The notes under the pieces were generated by a model that was not told the origin of the DNA, did not search any database, and was given only the letters and a program-made list of their open reading frames with translations. A DNA stretch of 64,000 nt from Hevea brasiliensis (lineage: Eukaryota; Streptophyta; Magnoliopsida; Malpighiales; Euphorbiaceae), in assembly GCF_030052815.1 (NCBI RefSeq), contig NC_079509.1, positions 42,216,750 through 42,280,749 of the forward strand. The letters are read 5' to 3'. Both the position numbers and the translations under genes were made by a program. Each line of letters opens with the position of its first letter. Within the stretch, counting starts at the first letter, position 1. This document shows, in pieces, positions 10,158 through 21,728 of the stretch.

Positions 10158-13100
10158 TGTCACACCTTACCCCTCTGTAACGCATAACATGATCTCGTAG
10201 AGTATCTAATGAACTACCGAACTTCACCTACCGATAACTCATTAAGTACCCTACAAGAGATTTTAAAATTATTTTCTTACTTTTTTGAAGTGGTGAGTAT
10301 TTTCTAATAGGTATTAAAACATTAATTAAAGTTTGTAAACTAATTAAAATTTTTATCCCTTTTTATTTTTAGCAAATTTTAAAAAAATTTTGGCAGAGTA
10401 CCATCTGTATTTTGATAAAACAGTTCTTCAAATACCTGTGAAAAGCACTTCCAATGATTTATTTCATCAACTTCATCAAATCAACCTCCATCACAACCAA
10501 TTTCAACATCATTTCTCAAATTCCAAAAATTCAAATCAGTAATTTCTAATTCAAATAACATTCAAAATAATACTAAGTAATTTCATTCAAATTAAAACAA
10601 AATACTTTCATTCATACTTCATTAAAATTAAAACAAATTACATTCATCCAAAATTTACATTAGAAAAATTCAAACTAATATTATTACAAACTTTATACAA
10701 TTGCTCATGACCATTTTTTACATTTACATACATCAACATAATTTTTATAATCAGGGTATAAAATATACCCGATAAAATTTCAGGGAAGGTGACTCCACAA
10801 TCCTTAGCAGCTCACTCTGTTGCTCCTCTAGTCTCAATATCTGCAACAGGAATAACAGTCATCGCTGAGTACTGTGACTCAGTGGTGCACAACATACTAA
10901 AATAACATTTATGCAAAATTTAAATCATATTTATTCAAAAATTGAACTGAATATGAAAAATAAATACAAAACATGATTTATAAGCTTTTAATCCAAACAA
11001 TTTCATTTCGAAAGTCTCAAAACAAATTTCATCAAAACACACAGTTATATCATGCTATTCGAAACAATAATCATCTCAATAGCCAGAGGCTTATGAGAAG
11101 TCACATCACAATGCTAGCTAGCTCAAATATATGGAAACTCATTCTTTTTCTTTTTCTACTGGCACACACCTCAACACTTCAGCCAGAGAAGGAATCAAAA
11201 TTCGAAACTGATTTACGTCACTAATCATGCTAGTGAGGTATTCAAATATATGGTCATGACAATGTGGTTTTAAAACTATCTTAATAATTTACTAAATATT
11301 TATTGCCATTTCAAACACAAACAATTAATCTTTCAACAATTTAAATCAAAAGCACAATAAACATTTCAATCCAATTGTGTCACAATTTAATATCTCAATT
11401 CATTCAAAAATAATTTATAGAAGAAAATTTACAGAAATTCTATGTTGTGCACAAACCTTATACGAGTCGCCTCTTGGCCTTGACTCGATGCCTCGAGTTC
11501 TTTCTTGGTATTCCTTTCCAATGAAACACACAGTTTCACAGTGTTTCAATATCACGATTTATCATAACTCCAAAAATAAATTCAAATCTACTTATACCTA
11601 GCTTTAATATGCTAAACTTGACGTTCTTTAAAATTTGTATTTTGGGTTACTATTCATGACACTATTCAAGTCAATTTGTTGACTTTCTAATGCTTAATAG
11701 GTATGGAAATTCTAATTTCAGTCACATACCACATTTTGGTTACCTAATTTGTTGGTTTTGGTTGTTTTCTCAAATTTTAAGTCTTTTAGGCAAAATTTCA
11801 AATTTTTAGTTTTGGTGTCCTATTTTGCATTATTCCATTGGTCATCTTGCTGTTAGAATTTGGCTAAGTTTTCTTCATAGAAATTTTTTCTTATTGTCTT
11901 AACTTTATTTCTCTTTTTGAATCACTCCATTTGGAGTTTTGTAGCCCAAGTTATAGCCATTTGAATATGGTTGGCCGGATTTGGTTTTACCCTAAATTCT
12001 ATGCAAATTCTCGTTCTGGCAGTTTTGGGTCGCTAACTTTGGGTGGCTAAATGACTTGGTTAAGAGCATAATTTGGACTTATGTTCTTCATGAAAGTTGT
12101 AGGGTTATGTCTCAGCTTTCTACTGGTAAACTTTCAGGTCATTTGGACCTGCCTAGCCCAAGTTATGGCCAAATGAATAAACACTGTTTATTTAGTTATT
12201 TTTGTACAAGTCAGATTGCCTAATCCAGATTTGGCTAAGTTGTTTACTATGCTATGGTCACTTTCTAGGCATGATTCCTAAATGAAAAATGTGTCATTTT
12301 GTGTCTAGTTTCATTCTCAATTAGCCTCACACCAATTGGGTTTGTAAATTTTCAGTTTTGGTCCCTGAAAGGGACCTTGGTCATGCTGCCTGCAGAATAA
12401 CCATATCCAATCTGAATTTCAATTTGATTCTAACACTTCCTACACATCACAATTGGTCATACATGACCATTTTTCAACTCAAGCAAGGTCAAACACATCA
12501 TTTGGCTAATTCTTATATTTTTATCTCCCAAACCCTAGGTGCCAAAAACCCAACTCATAAAATTCATACCTAATACATTCTAAACATCTATCCATAGTTT
12601 ACATACTTAATTCAACCTAAGCAACCATTCAAATGCATCAAATTCACCCATTTCAAACCCTAACTAAGACTGGCCGAAATTCATGTTTGGTCCCTCAACC
12701 ATGTTTTCTTTTGATGTGTTTCAATTTCTAAGTTTATTAAAGCATATTTGCATAAAATTTAAAGAAATAAATTAGAGTTTATTACTAACCTTTGTGTAGC
12801 AATCTCCAACTCCCCTTTTCTCCAAATTGCTTTCTATTTCTTGCTCCTCTATACTTTTCAAGATGCAAGGATGAGGTTTAAGTTGATAATTTAGAGAATT
12901 TAATAGAGATTTGAGGGTTTTAAAAGCTTAGAATTAAGCTTTAATGGAAGTGGAAAATGGAAAGAGAGAGAAGTGAGAGAGGGAGATATGGGGTGGCTCA
13001 AATGAAGAAGAAGAACCATTTTTTTTTCTTTTTATTTTGTCTTTTAATTATTAAGATTTATCCCCAAATTTTCAATTATTTAAATATTAGGTTTATTGCA

Positions 13101-13685
13101 TCATGCATGATGTCATGCATGATGTAATAACCTTTTTCAACCTTTTTTCTTTTTCTTTTTTTTTTTATTTATTTTTCTGTAGTTCTTTAATTTAATTCTT
13201 GATCCCGAAATTTTCTTTTCTCTGATTTTATTGGACAGTTAGGTCAGGAGTCAGCTCTATGGGTGAATTGACCAAATTGCCCCTCGCTGGTTCGATCTGG
13301 TTTGCAAATAATTCAATATTTCTTCCGAATCTCTAACCTAATTATTTGACCTGCGTAACAATTCTTTTTCGTTATTTTCTCTTTTTTGCTGTGTTCGTAA
13401 TAGTCCTAAGGACCGCAGCATCACATTTTACGATTTGAAATTCGAGTTTAAATCGACATCACAGTCCTTACCAAGAAGGTCATCCATCGTTGTGACTCTC
13501 GGCTCATTTAACTTTTTGTGTTCTGTTTTTCTTATTTATACTTAACTAATTGACAAGTACTAATTATTTGTGTTCAGGGCTTCTCTAGGTGTCTTAGATG
13601 TGGTTCTACTTCTCTTAATTATCCGGACCAACACCGGTCATCAGAACAGTGAAATATACCAAGCTATACAAGTAGGGGTGTTACA
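10158..13685. repeat. Solo LTR, about 3.5 kb (Gypsy-type)
   Basis: Starts TGTCACACCTTACCCCTC and ends AGGGGTGTTACA, so it has TG...CA ends and a short inverted repeat. It is flanked by a perfect 5-bp duplication TAGCT (10153-10157 and 13686-13690). There is no primer site, purine tract or coding domain inside. A related copy is at 62092-64000. By analogy with the Gypsy LTRs in this window (TGTAACACC start, GTGACA end), the element probably read on the minus strand. It is most simply a solo LTR left after LTR-LTR recombination. The small open frames inside (for example 10973-11224 and 12358-12573) show no domain. Confidence 0.85.
13099..13124. other. Palindromic CATCATGCATGATG motif in the LTR
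   Basis: A 14-bp perfect palindrome CATCATGCATGATG at 13099-13112 is followed by a second TCATGCATGATG copy. The related LTR at the end of the window keeps it (about 63665-63690, second unit changed by one base). It contains RY-like CATGCA cores. A regulatory role is only a suggestion. Confidence 0.5.
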
Positions 13686-13690
13686 TAGCT

Positions 13691-13798
13691 TGTAATCAAG
13701 CAAATATTATAGATAAGAAGCATTTATATTATTTATATTAAAAAAATCTATTAAATTCATAATTTCAAAATCTTATGTCAAATTGAGATTGAGAAATT

Positions 13799-13830
<32 letters not shown>

Positions 13831-14047
13831 TATTTAAAAAAATTATTTAAAAAATAATTTTAATATATTGTTTAATAATTTTAGAAATCATTACTTAAAA
13901 TATATTAAATATAAATTTAAATTAATTTTTAATAATGTTTAGGTAATATTTTAAAATTATTTTTTAAATATAGTTTAATTCAAACAGTTTTAAACTATAA
14001 AATTCAAAATATATCAATATTAAAATTTGCTTGAAGATGTTTATGCA
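13691..14047. other. AT-rich spacer between two solo LTRs
   Basis: Low-complexity A/T sequence with a poly-A/(TA)n run near 13800-13832. No gene seen. Confidence 0.6.
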
Positions 14048-14420
14048 ATAAATGTAACACCCCTAATTTTTAAATTTATTATTTTTGGGTAAATATTGAT
14101 ATTTTATTTTATTCGAATTTTAGGAAATTATTTGAAATTTTTTGGATTTTAGAAATCAGGTTTGATTTTCCGAAAATATAAACTTTGATGATTTTTAAAA
14201 ATTAATTTAAAGACCACGTGGCAAAACTAAAAATATATTTGGAGTCTATGCATTTTTCTGAGCTTTCTGGAATTTTTTCGGAATTTTTGGACCTCATTTT
14301 CGATCCCAAGGCAGAGTAAAAATTCAAAATTTTGTATTCTGAATCGAACCGGACCGGATCGGATCGGTCGAATCGGACCGGCTTCTTCCATTTTCTTCCT
14401 CCCCGCGCGCGTCCTGACCC

Positions 14421-14422
<2 letters not shown>

Positions 14423-14464
<42 letters not shown>
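14423..14464. repeat. (CT)n microsatellite
   Basis: About 20 CT units inside the solo LTR. They create an artefactual Arg-Glu repeat frame on the minus strand. Confidence 0.9.
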
Positions 14465-14466
<2 letters not shown>

Positions 14467-16537
14467 GTTTTCTCTCCCACCTCCACTACCGCCCGCTCCC
14501 CGACACTCCTAGCCCACGGCAATCGCTTCGCCACGGCCGCGCTGGAGCACTTGCAATCGTCGCACGCAATGACGCGGTGTGCAAGCACGCCGCTTCGTCT
14601 TCCCGATCGAAATCTGGCCGATCGGGCCACCAATCGAACCGGGTCTTGTGTCTAAATCTATATACTCGTCGAGAGCTTTCCATAGACACCTAGAACACCG
14701 AAATCCATCGAGCGGTTTGTCCAATTTTTGCCTGGAAAGTTTTAGCCCATTTTGACTTTTGGGCTAGATTTCTCAAAAACCGTGAACCCCACGAGAAAAC
14801 CGAGAGTACCAGAGCGCTCCACTCGTCGAGAGCTTCGCGGCAATATAAATTTCAAAATTTTCCGACACTGTTTTTTTGTGAGTCCCACAAAACTTTGCAG
14901 TGTTTTTCCGAGTATTTAATGAGTTTAGAAAATTCCGTAAAATTTATGTACTAACCTCCGTGTTGTGGGCTTCGTGTAAGTATCTTCAATTCGCGGAAAT
15001 TCGACAGTTGTCCGGGTCTGTGAATTTTCAGCCAGACAAACCGGTTACCGAAAAAGTCTCTGAATTGGATCGAGATTTTGGCTACTCTACTATTGTTAGA
15101 TGTCCCGAGCGCATCCCCAAAGTCGGAATCGACATAGGTAAACCCGAACCTTACTTTTTCGTAATTTTCTAGTGCCTAAATGAGATTAAAAATCCGTAAA
15201 ATATTCGTGGTAGCTCAGAAAATTATGATTCTTTTTGCATTAGCCTAGTAATATTGCTAAAGACCGCGGGGCAAAGTTTTAGAATTTTTAGAGTTCATTT
15301 GGGTAGTTTTTGCAAAAAGAGTCAATTATAAGGACTAAATTGAAATTTTACATATTGTGATGGATGAGTGTTTGGATGGGCCCAGGAGAGGTTGTGTGAT
15401 GTGATTGAGTCATGAATATATGGATTTTGAATATAGAAGTGCGTTTTGAGCCCTTTTGCAGGTTGGGTAGGTCCTAGGTATAGGGGAGACTCTGCCGGAT
15501 TTTCGGCACGACTTAGGACGTATTTGGTCTTTTCTTAAGTTTGTATTGAGTCAAATTTATTAAATGATTGTAATAAAATTGTCAGGTAAGCCAGGATAGC
15601 CTTCTTCCTTCGCCCAGTCGCCACAGTGATTGCTGTCAAGTCCGTGAGTAAAATATTAATTTTAATTGTAATTTCGATATTATTATATATTCAAGCATGC
15701 CCATGCATCACTTATATGTATATAGCTATGTAGTTAAACTCTAGGCACCTTTTATGTTGCATTCACAACTGTTAAAGTGCCATGGATGTTGTTGTGGTAA
15801 TTTGGAGCAGTGTGCATGCGTTGGCGTGAGTGTGATGTGGTGTGGACTATGGATAAGACGGGTAGACACGTCTTGAGATCTTCACTGGGACCCGGTCCTT
15901 CGGGGTAGACACGGCTTAAGTTCTTCGCTGGGACCCCGATTTGGTTATTAAGTGAAAGTCCGAGTTGAGTTCTTCGCTGGCACAGGTTGGATTTAAGAGA
16001 GCTGTATAGGGGATCAGCTCCCATATATTATGATTGATATTAATGGGTGTGTGAGTGCTCCAAATTACCTTTTTGCTGTTATGATATGACAATATTGCTG
16101 ATGTTGCATTTCACTCTACAGGGTGCATTAGTTTAGATAGTTATAGAGATTATGGTTAAAATTGATATTTTACTCTCTGAGTCGAACGCTCACTCCTGTT
16201 CAATATTTTTCTAGACCATAAGAGGATATTTTTGAGGTTAACCTGCTTTTCTCCCTCGCAGGTCGTCTATTCATGTTTATGTAATTCTATAAACTTCTAG
16301 AATTTCTGCATGTGTTAGAAATATTTATTTGTATTGGGTCTGTAATATAAATTGTTATTTTGGACCTGTAAACTTATTACTTTATGCATGTTGATGGACT
16401 GGATGAGGGAGCTAAGCTCCTGTTTATTTCTATGTTGTATGAGTATGTGGAGGGTGAGCTGGGCTCCCCAAATGATTATATATTGTGTTTACAGGTCGGA
16501 TGAGTCAAAAACTCCCCGTTGAAAGGTCCATTTTATG

Positions 16538-17116
16538 TAGGGGTGTGCAAACGGTCGGTTCGATTTCGAACCTAACCAAACCGATAAAACCAAAAAATCA
16601 AAAATCAAAAATTTTAAAAACCAAACCGAACCGATTGATAAGAGAAAACCAAACCGAATCGAACCGATAAATATTGGTTCGGTTCGGTTCGGTTTTAAAC
16701 CGATCAAACCGAAATTTATAAAATTTTATATTTTTAACATTAAATCTAAATAATAAAAACATAAAAACAAAAAAAAAATTAGAAATCAAAACTCAAAAAT
16801 CTTAAGGTTTGGTTCGGTTTTCTTTGATTTCGGTTCGGTTCGGTTCGATTCAATTTGGTTCGATTCAATTCGGTTCGATTCAATTTGGTTCGATTCAATT
16901 TGGTTCGATTTTTTATTTCCTATATATATTAATAATTCCGGTTCGGTTCGGTTTTTTTAATTTTTTTATGAAAATAACCGAACCGAACCGATTAACCAAA
17001 ATTATTAAAATTATAAACCGAACCGAACCGATTGAATTTTAAAACCGAACCGATTGAACCGAATTCAATCGGTTTGGTTCGGTTTTTCAGTTTAAACCAA
17101 AAACTGCTCTCCCCTA
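16538..17116. mobile_element. hAT-like non-autonomous element (579 bp)
   Basis: Terminal inverted repeats are TAGGGGTGTGCA at the left and the reverse complement of TGCTCTCCCCTA at the right. The 8-bp target duplication ATTTTATG (16530-16537 and 17117-17124) is perfect. TAGGGG ends and 8-bp duplications are the hAT signature. Both subterminal zones are packed with GGTTCGG / CCGAACC words that face each other, so a single strand could fold on itself. There is no transposase. The empty site can be read in the related LTR at 26860-26870 (complement), which lacks the insert. Confidence 0.88.
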
Positions 17117-17278
17117 ATTTTATGGCCGGACTCTGTCCGGTTGAATTCTTGAAATTGGGCCCAAATGGGCCTTAGAGTTGGGTTAATGAATAGTTAGGCT
17201 TACTATGGGCCTCGGGAGCTTTAGGCTGGCTCAGGTCCGAGTGCCAGTCCGGCCCATAGGTTGGGTCGTGACAATAAA

Positions 17279-18281
17279 CAGTCAAAGAATTGAGTGAGCA
17301 TGTATAATAATTACTCCACTTATCATGACTCCTATTAATCACAAGGGATGCATTTTCATGTTTGTTATCTGGGAGTATTGTCAAATAATCATAAAAAATT
17401 TAATCCAATGAAATATTTCTGAAAAAGGAGTTAAATTAAGATTAATTTAATGGTAAGAAAAGATATTACATCACATTAATTTGTTTGTTAACTACTCAGT
17501 TATGTCTACGTGATTGGACATAATTACAAAATTAAAATATTTAAATGAAATCAAAAGAGAATTTAATATGATAGATGATTTAGAGTATTATATACTACAT
17601 TTATCCTATGCTTCATGGATCAAGATACTATATACTTCTAATACCACACGGTATTGTAGAAAGCAAGAAACTATTGCATAATAAGAGCATATAGTTTATC
17701 AATTCCTAAAAAGGTAATGGAGCTCTTGAAGTATGCACCGGTAAAGGGCTCTATTTCTTTTCTTTTTCTTTTTTTTTTTTATCCAGTTTTCTCTTAAAAT
17801 AGTCTCTCCTCTTCTTGGTCTAAAGGGCTATCGCCGACCTTCTTTAGCTATCAATATCCCTTTCTCTTTCCTTTTTCCTTTCTTAGTCAATGAGGGCTGT
17901 CCTTTCATATCCCTAAATTTGTTCATGGATTTAGCTATCTTTTGCTCATACAGTCGAGTTTTTGGTTTGGTATGACTTTTATTTTTGTACTCTTATGTGG
18001 ATTTATCTGTTTTGAAAGATAATTATCTTTGTGAGTTTTTGAAGATTTGTCTCATCCTATTTGATGGACAAGATAATTTTTAAGTAATCATAAAAGGTGA
18101 GCTTTTGTGATGCTATCAGTTTGTAAACGATGGTAAACCTTTAGACCGATTTACTGAAGAATCAACCCGATTCTCATTCTTCTATAGCATTTGTGTATGC
18201 AAAGATTAAAAAAAAATATATATTCCCTAAATCTTTTTAAGATGTGTATCTTTGCTTCTTCAAACTTAGTTGATGAGCATA
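17279..18281. other. Spacer, no gene recognised
   Basis: Mixed AT-rich sequence with a pyrimidine-rich stretch near 17755-17890. Short open frames only, and no motif recognised. Confidence 0.5.
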
Positions 18282-18289
18282 GATATAGG

Positions 18290-19367
18290 TAGGAGTGGCC
18301 ACGGTTCAGGAACCGTCGGTTCTGGTTCCTAAACCATCGGTTTAGGTTCAATAAAATCATGAACCTGAACTAAACCGCCAGGAGACGGTTTGGAGGACGG
18401 TTCCTGTACCGCCGGTTCCGGTTTGAGTCCCGGTTTAAAACGGTTTGAAGGGCAGTTCGAAAAAGAACGGTTCAAAACAGTTTGGAGGACGGTTTTTAAG
18501 CGGTTTAGCGATGGTTTAAGGGTAGTTTAGATAAAAAAAATTAGAGAAAAATTTTATTGATTCAAAATTTAAGTTATATTTGTAAAAATATTTTAATTTT
18601 TCTTAGAAATCTTTCAATCAAAATAAAATAAGAAAAAAGAAAGAAATAAAATAATTTATCTTTAAGAAAAATTTAATAAATAAAGACTTAACTCTGATTA
18701 AAAAACTAGAGATAAAATTAATTTTTTTTAAAGAAATTAGCAAAAAGTGTAAGAACTTAATTTTGTCTATATATCCCTTTAGGATTTAGAGGAATAAAAA
18801 TTTCTAATTCTATTACTTGCCTTTTTTTTTAAATTATATAATAATTGATAATTAAAAATTATAAAAGAGAAAAGAAATTAAAATAGAGGGTATTGGTAAT
18901 TTTATTGAGGATTTAAAGTAATAATAAAGTAATTGAGATAGTATTAAAAATTTCAGTAAGTATATAAAATAATAAAGTAGAAAAATTGAGAGAGTATTGG
19001 AAATTAAAATGAGTGTAGAAAATAATTATTTAGAGAATTTGAGAAAAATTAAAAAAATATTAAGAATTAAAGAAAATGCAGAGAATAATTGTATAGATAA
19101 TTAATGATATATATAAATGAATTAGGAATGACGTAAAATATTTATTGAATTTTTTTATATTTAAATCACCGGTTTAATCCGGTTCGAAATCGTCGGTTCA
19201 ATCCGGTTCGGAACCATCGGTTTACGGTTCTTAAAAAATATGAACCTGAACCAAATCGCAGAAGGATGGTTTCGGTCCTGTTCGAAGTCAATTCCAGTTT
19301 TGGTTCCATTTTGACCGAACCGATTCCGGTTCGGTTCCGATTCAAAACCGGACCGTGGCCACCCCTA
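18290..19367. mobile_element. hAT-like non-autonomous element (1.08 kb)
   Basis: The left end TAGGAGTGGCCACGGT and the reverse complement of the right end, TAGGGGTGGCCACGGT, differ by one base. The 8-bp duplication GATATAGG (18282-18289 and 19368-19375) is perfect. Subterminal zones carry many copies of CGGTTC/GAACCG-type words, while the middle (about 18530-19160) is plain AT-rich. No transposase frame, so it must have been mobilised in trans. It resembles the element at 16538-17116 in plan but not in core sequence. Confidence 0.9.
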
Positions 19368-19375
19368 GATATAGG

Positions 19376-19653
19376 AGCATATTGATATATTTTATAAATT
19401 TTATCCCATAGATTATTTGAACGAAATCTTTCTATTTTGGAAAAATAAATATGTATTGATCATACAATCTATTTGTTAAGTATAAATATTGTAAAAATTT
19501 GCAAAGTGAATTGATTCATGTGAGTGGTAAATAAAGTTAAACTGGTTGAGTGGGTCAACCCAAACCACAATTTTTTATATTAAAAAAAAAAGATGGCTGC
19601 TTATGCGTGGGCAGTGTCAAAATCAGAAAATTTTTGTTGGAGGAGCCAACTTA

Positions 19654-19718
<65 letters not shown>

Positions 19719-20228
19719 GATTAATTATTATAATAATTTTTATTTATAAGAAATAATAAATATGATTTATTATTAATAAAAGAATAATTTTAAATTAAAT
19801 AGTGTTAATAAAATCATAAAAAATTAGCCGATATCAATTTATTATACTAAATTCTTACACAAAATTTATAGACCCAAAAACTAAAAAATAAATATGCACA
19901 TTAAATGGCTAGAATATATGTTATAATAATATAATAATAAAAAAATAATAATCATTAACATTAAAGAGACAAAAAATTATAAATTAATAAAATAATAAAG
20001 TAAATATATAAAACAAAATAAATTAATTTTATTATAATTAATCTAAAATTTACGTAAGAGTTCATATCACTAGTTTTGTCTATTTGTACAAATATAAACA
20101 AAATAATTTTTAAATTTGACTAATATAAAGAATAAAAAAACTAAATGAGAGGTAAGATAAAGAAAATTTTTTTATATATACTAATAAAAGGAGAGGGAGA
20201 ACAAAAAGATAAATTTTAAATTTTAAAC
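19376..20228. other. AT-rich spacer with (TA)n
   Basis: Contains a TA microsatellite at about 19656-19712 and otherwise A/T-rich sequence. No gene seen. Confidence 0.6.
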
Positions 20229-20233
20229 ATATC

Positions 20234-21665
20234 TATCACGACCCAATCTATGGGTCGGATCGACACTAGGACCCGGGCTAGCTTAAAGCCCCCGAGGCTC
20301 GTAGTAAGTCAACTATTTCTCAATCCAATTCTAAGGCCCATTTAGGCCCAATTTCAAGAATTCAACCGGACAGAGTCCAGCCATAAAATGTACCATTCAA
20401 CAGGGAGTTTTTGACTCGCCTGACCTGTAAACACAATATATAATAAATTGGGGAGCTCAGCTCACCCTCCACATAATCAAAATGCCATAACTCGAATGGG
20501 AGCTCAGCTCCCTCATTCAATACCATCATGCATACAGTTAATAATTTTAAAGGTCCAATATAACTTTTATAATACAGATCTAAAATAAAAATAAGTACTT
20601 TTAGCACATACGGAGTCTAAAATTTAACTCAATTATATAAAATACATTAAATACTATTAATGGACTTGCGAAGAAGAAGAGCAGGTTAGTCACAATAAAT
20701 AATCCTCCTGTAGCCTGAAAAAATAGATGAACAGGAGTGAACGTTCGACTCAGAGAGTAAAATACCAATTTTAACCACAATTTTTATAGCTATCTAAAGC
20801 TAATGCACCATGTGGAGTGAAATGTAACATCGTTATAATTTTCATACAATTCATATCATAACAGCAAAAAGGCAAATTTGGAGCACTCACACACCCAACA
20901 CTGTCAAGCAATACAGCCCTCTTAATGGGAGCTGATCCCCTATACAGCCCTCTTAATCCAACCTTTGTCAGTGAGTGTCTCTCAAGCCGGACTTTCACTT
21001 AATAAACCAAATGTGGGATCCCAACGAGTTTCTCAAGCTGTGTCCACCCTGACTTATCCATAAAGGACTGAGTCCCAACGAGTGTCTCTTAAGCGGTGGC
21101 CAGATTGGTCAGATTTTAGTAGGGAAGGGGAAATGGCTCGCGCGCACTGGGTGGGTTTCGCGCGATGTTTCCGGCGGCAGGGGAGGGGCGGGGGAGGTGT
21201 GCCGGCGAGCTGGGGAGGCTAGGGCGGCGGCTGGCCAACGAGGGGCGGAGAGAGGAAAGAGAAAATGAAGAGAGAAGGGGAGAGGTCGGGATGCGCGGGG
21301 GAAGGGGAAGGGGAAGAGAAAAAGGAAAGGGCAGGTCTGATTCGATCGGTCCGATTCGATTCGGTCAATCCAATTCAGGATACAAAAATTTGAATTTTTA
21401 CTCTGCCTTGGGACCGAAAACGAAGCCCAAAAATTTCGAAAAAATTCTAGAAAACTTAAAAAAATTCGTAGAGTCCAAATATATTTTTAGTTTTGCCACG
21501 TGGTCTTTAAATTAATTTTTAAAAATATCAAAGTTTTATATTTTCAGAAAATCGAACCCCATTTCTAAAATCTGAAAAATTTCAAATAATTTTCTAAAAT
21601 TTAAATAAAATAAAATATTAATATCTACCCATAAAATAATTAATTTAAAAATTAAGGGTGTTACA
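20234..21665 (-). repeat. 3' LTR of the Gypsy element, with internal deletion
   Basis: 1,432 bp, compared with 2,697 bp for the 5' LTR. Homology runs cleanly from 20234 to about 21095, then jumps from the sequence equal to about 27565 directly to that equal to about 28799 (CGGTGGCC...), and stays collinear to the end. About 1.23 kb is missing, with only a base or two of shared sequence at the joint. The deletion happened after integration, because the two LTRs start identical. Confidence 0.85.
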
Positions 21666-21679
21666 TTCTTTCCCCCTTA
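21666..21679 (-). promoter_or_regulatory. Polypurine tract of the Gypsy element
   Basis: The complement reads TAAGGGGGAAAGAA directly upstream of the TGTAACACCC start of the 3' LTR. Confidence 0.85.
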
Positions 21680-21728
21680 CAGAAAATTCGTTCTCGAATT
21701 TTACACAAGGTAGAATAAAAGATCAGAA

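Larger units (their letters stand above)
14053..17273 (+). repeat. Solo LTR, about 3.2 kb, same family as the 20234-29403 Gypsy
   Basis: Starts TGTAACACCCCTAATTTTTA and ends GGTTGGGTCGTGACA, with a perfect 5-bp duplication ATAAA at 14048-14052 and 17274-17278. These ends match, in reverse, the LTRs of the minus-strand Gypsy element at 20234-29403. Shared internal words include the GGGTAGACACGGCTT and TTCTTCGCTGGGACC blocks. A hAT-like element has inserted at 16538-17116. Without it the LTR is about 2.63 kb, close to the 2.70 kb of the intact 5' LTR at 26707-29403. Open frames inside (for example around the CT run) are not genes. Confidence 0.9.

Noticed and set aside
14202..14724. Overlapping open frames on both strands around the CT run
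   Set aside because: They lie in a solo LTR, depend on a (CT)n microsatellite (Arg-Glu repeats) and show no domain.
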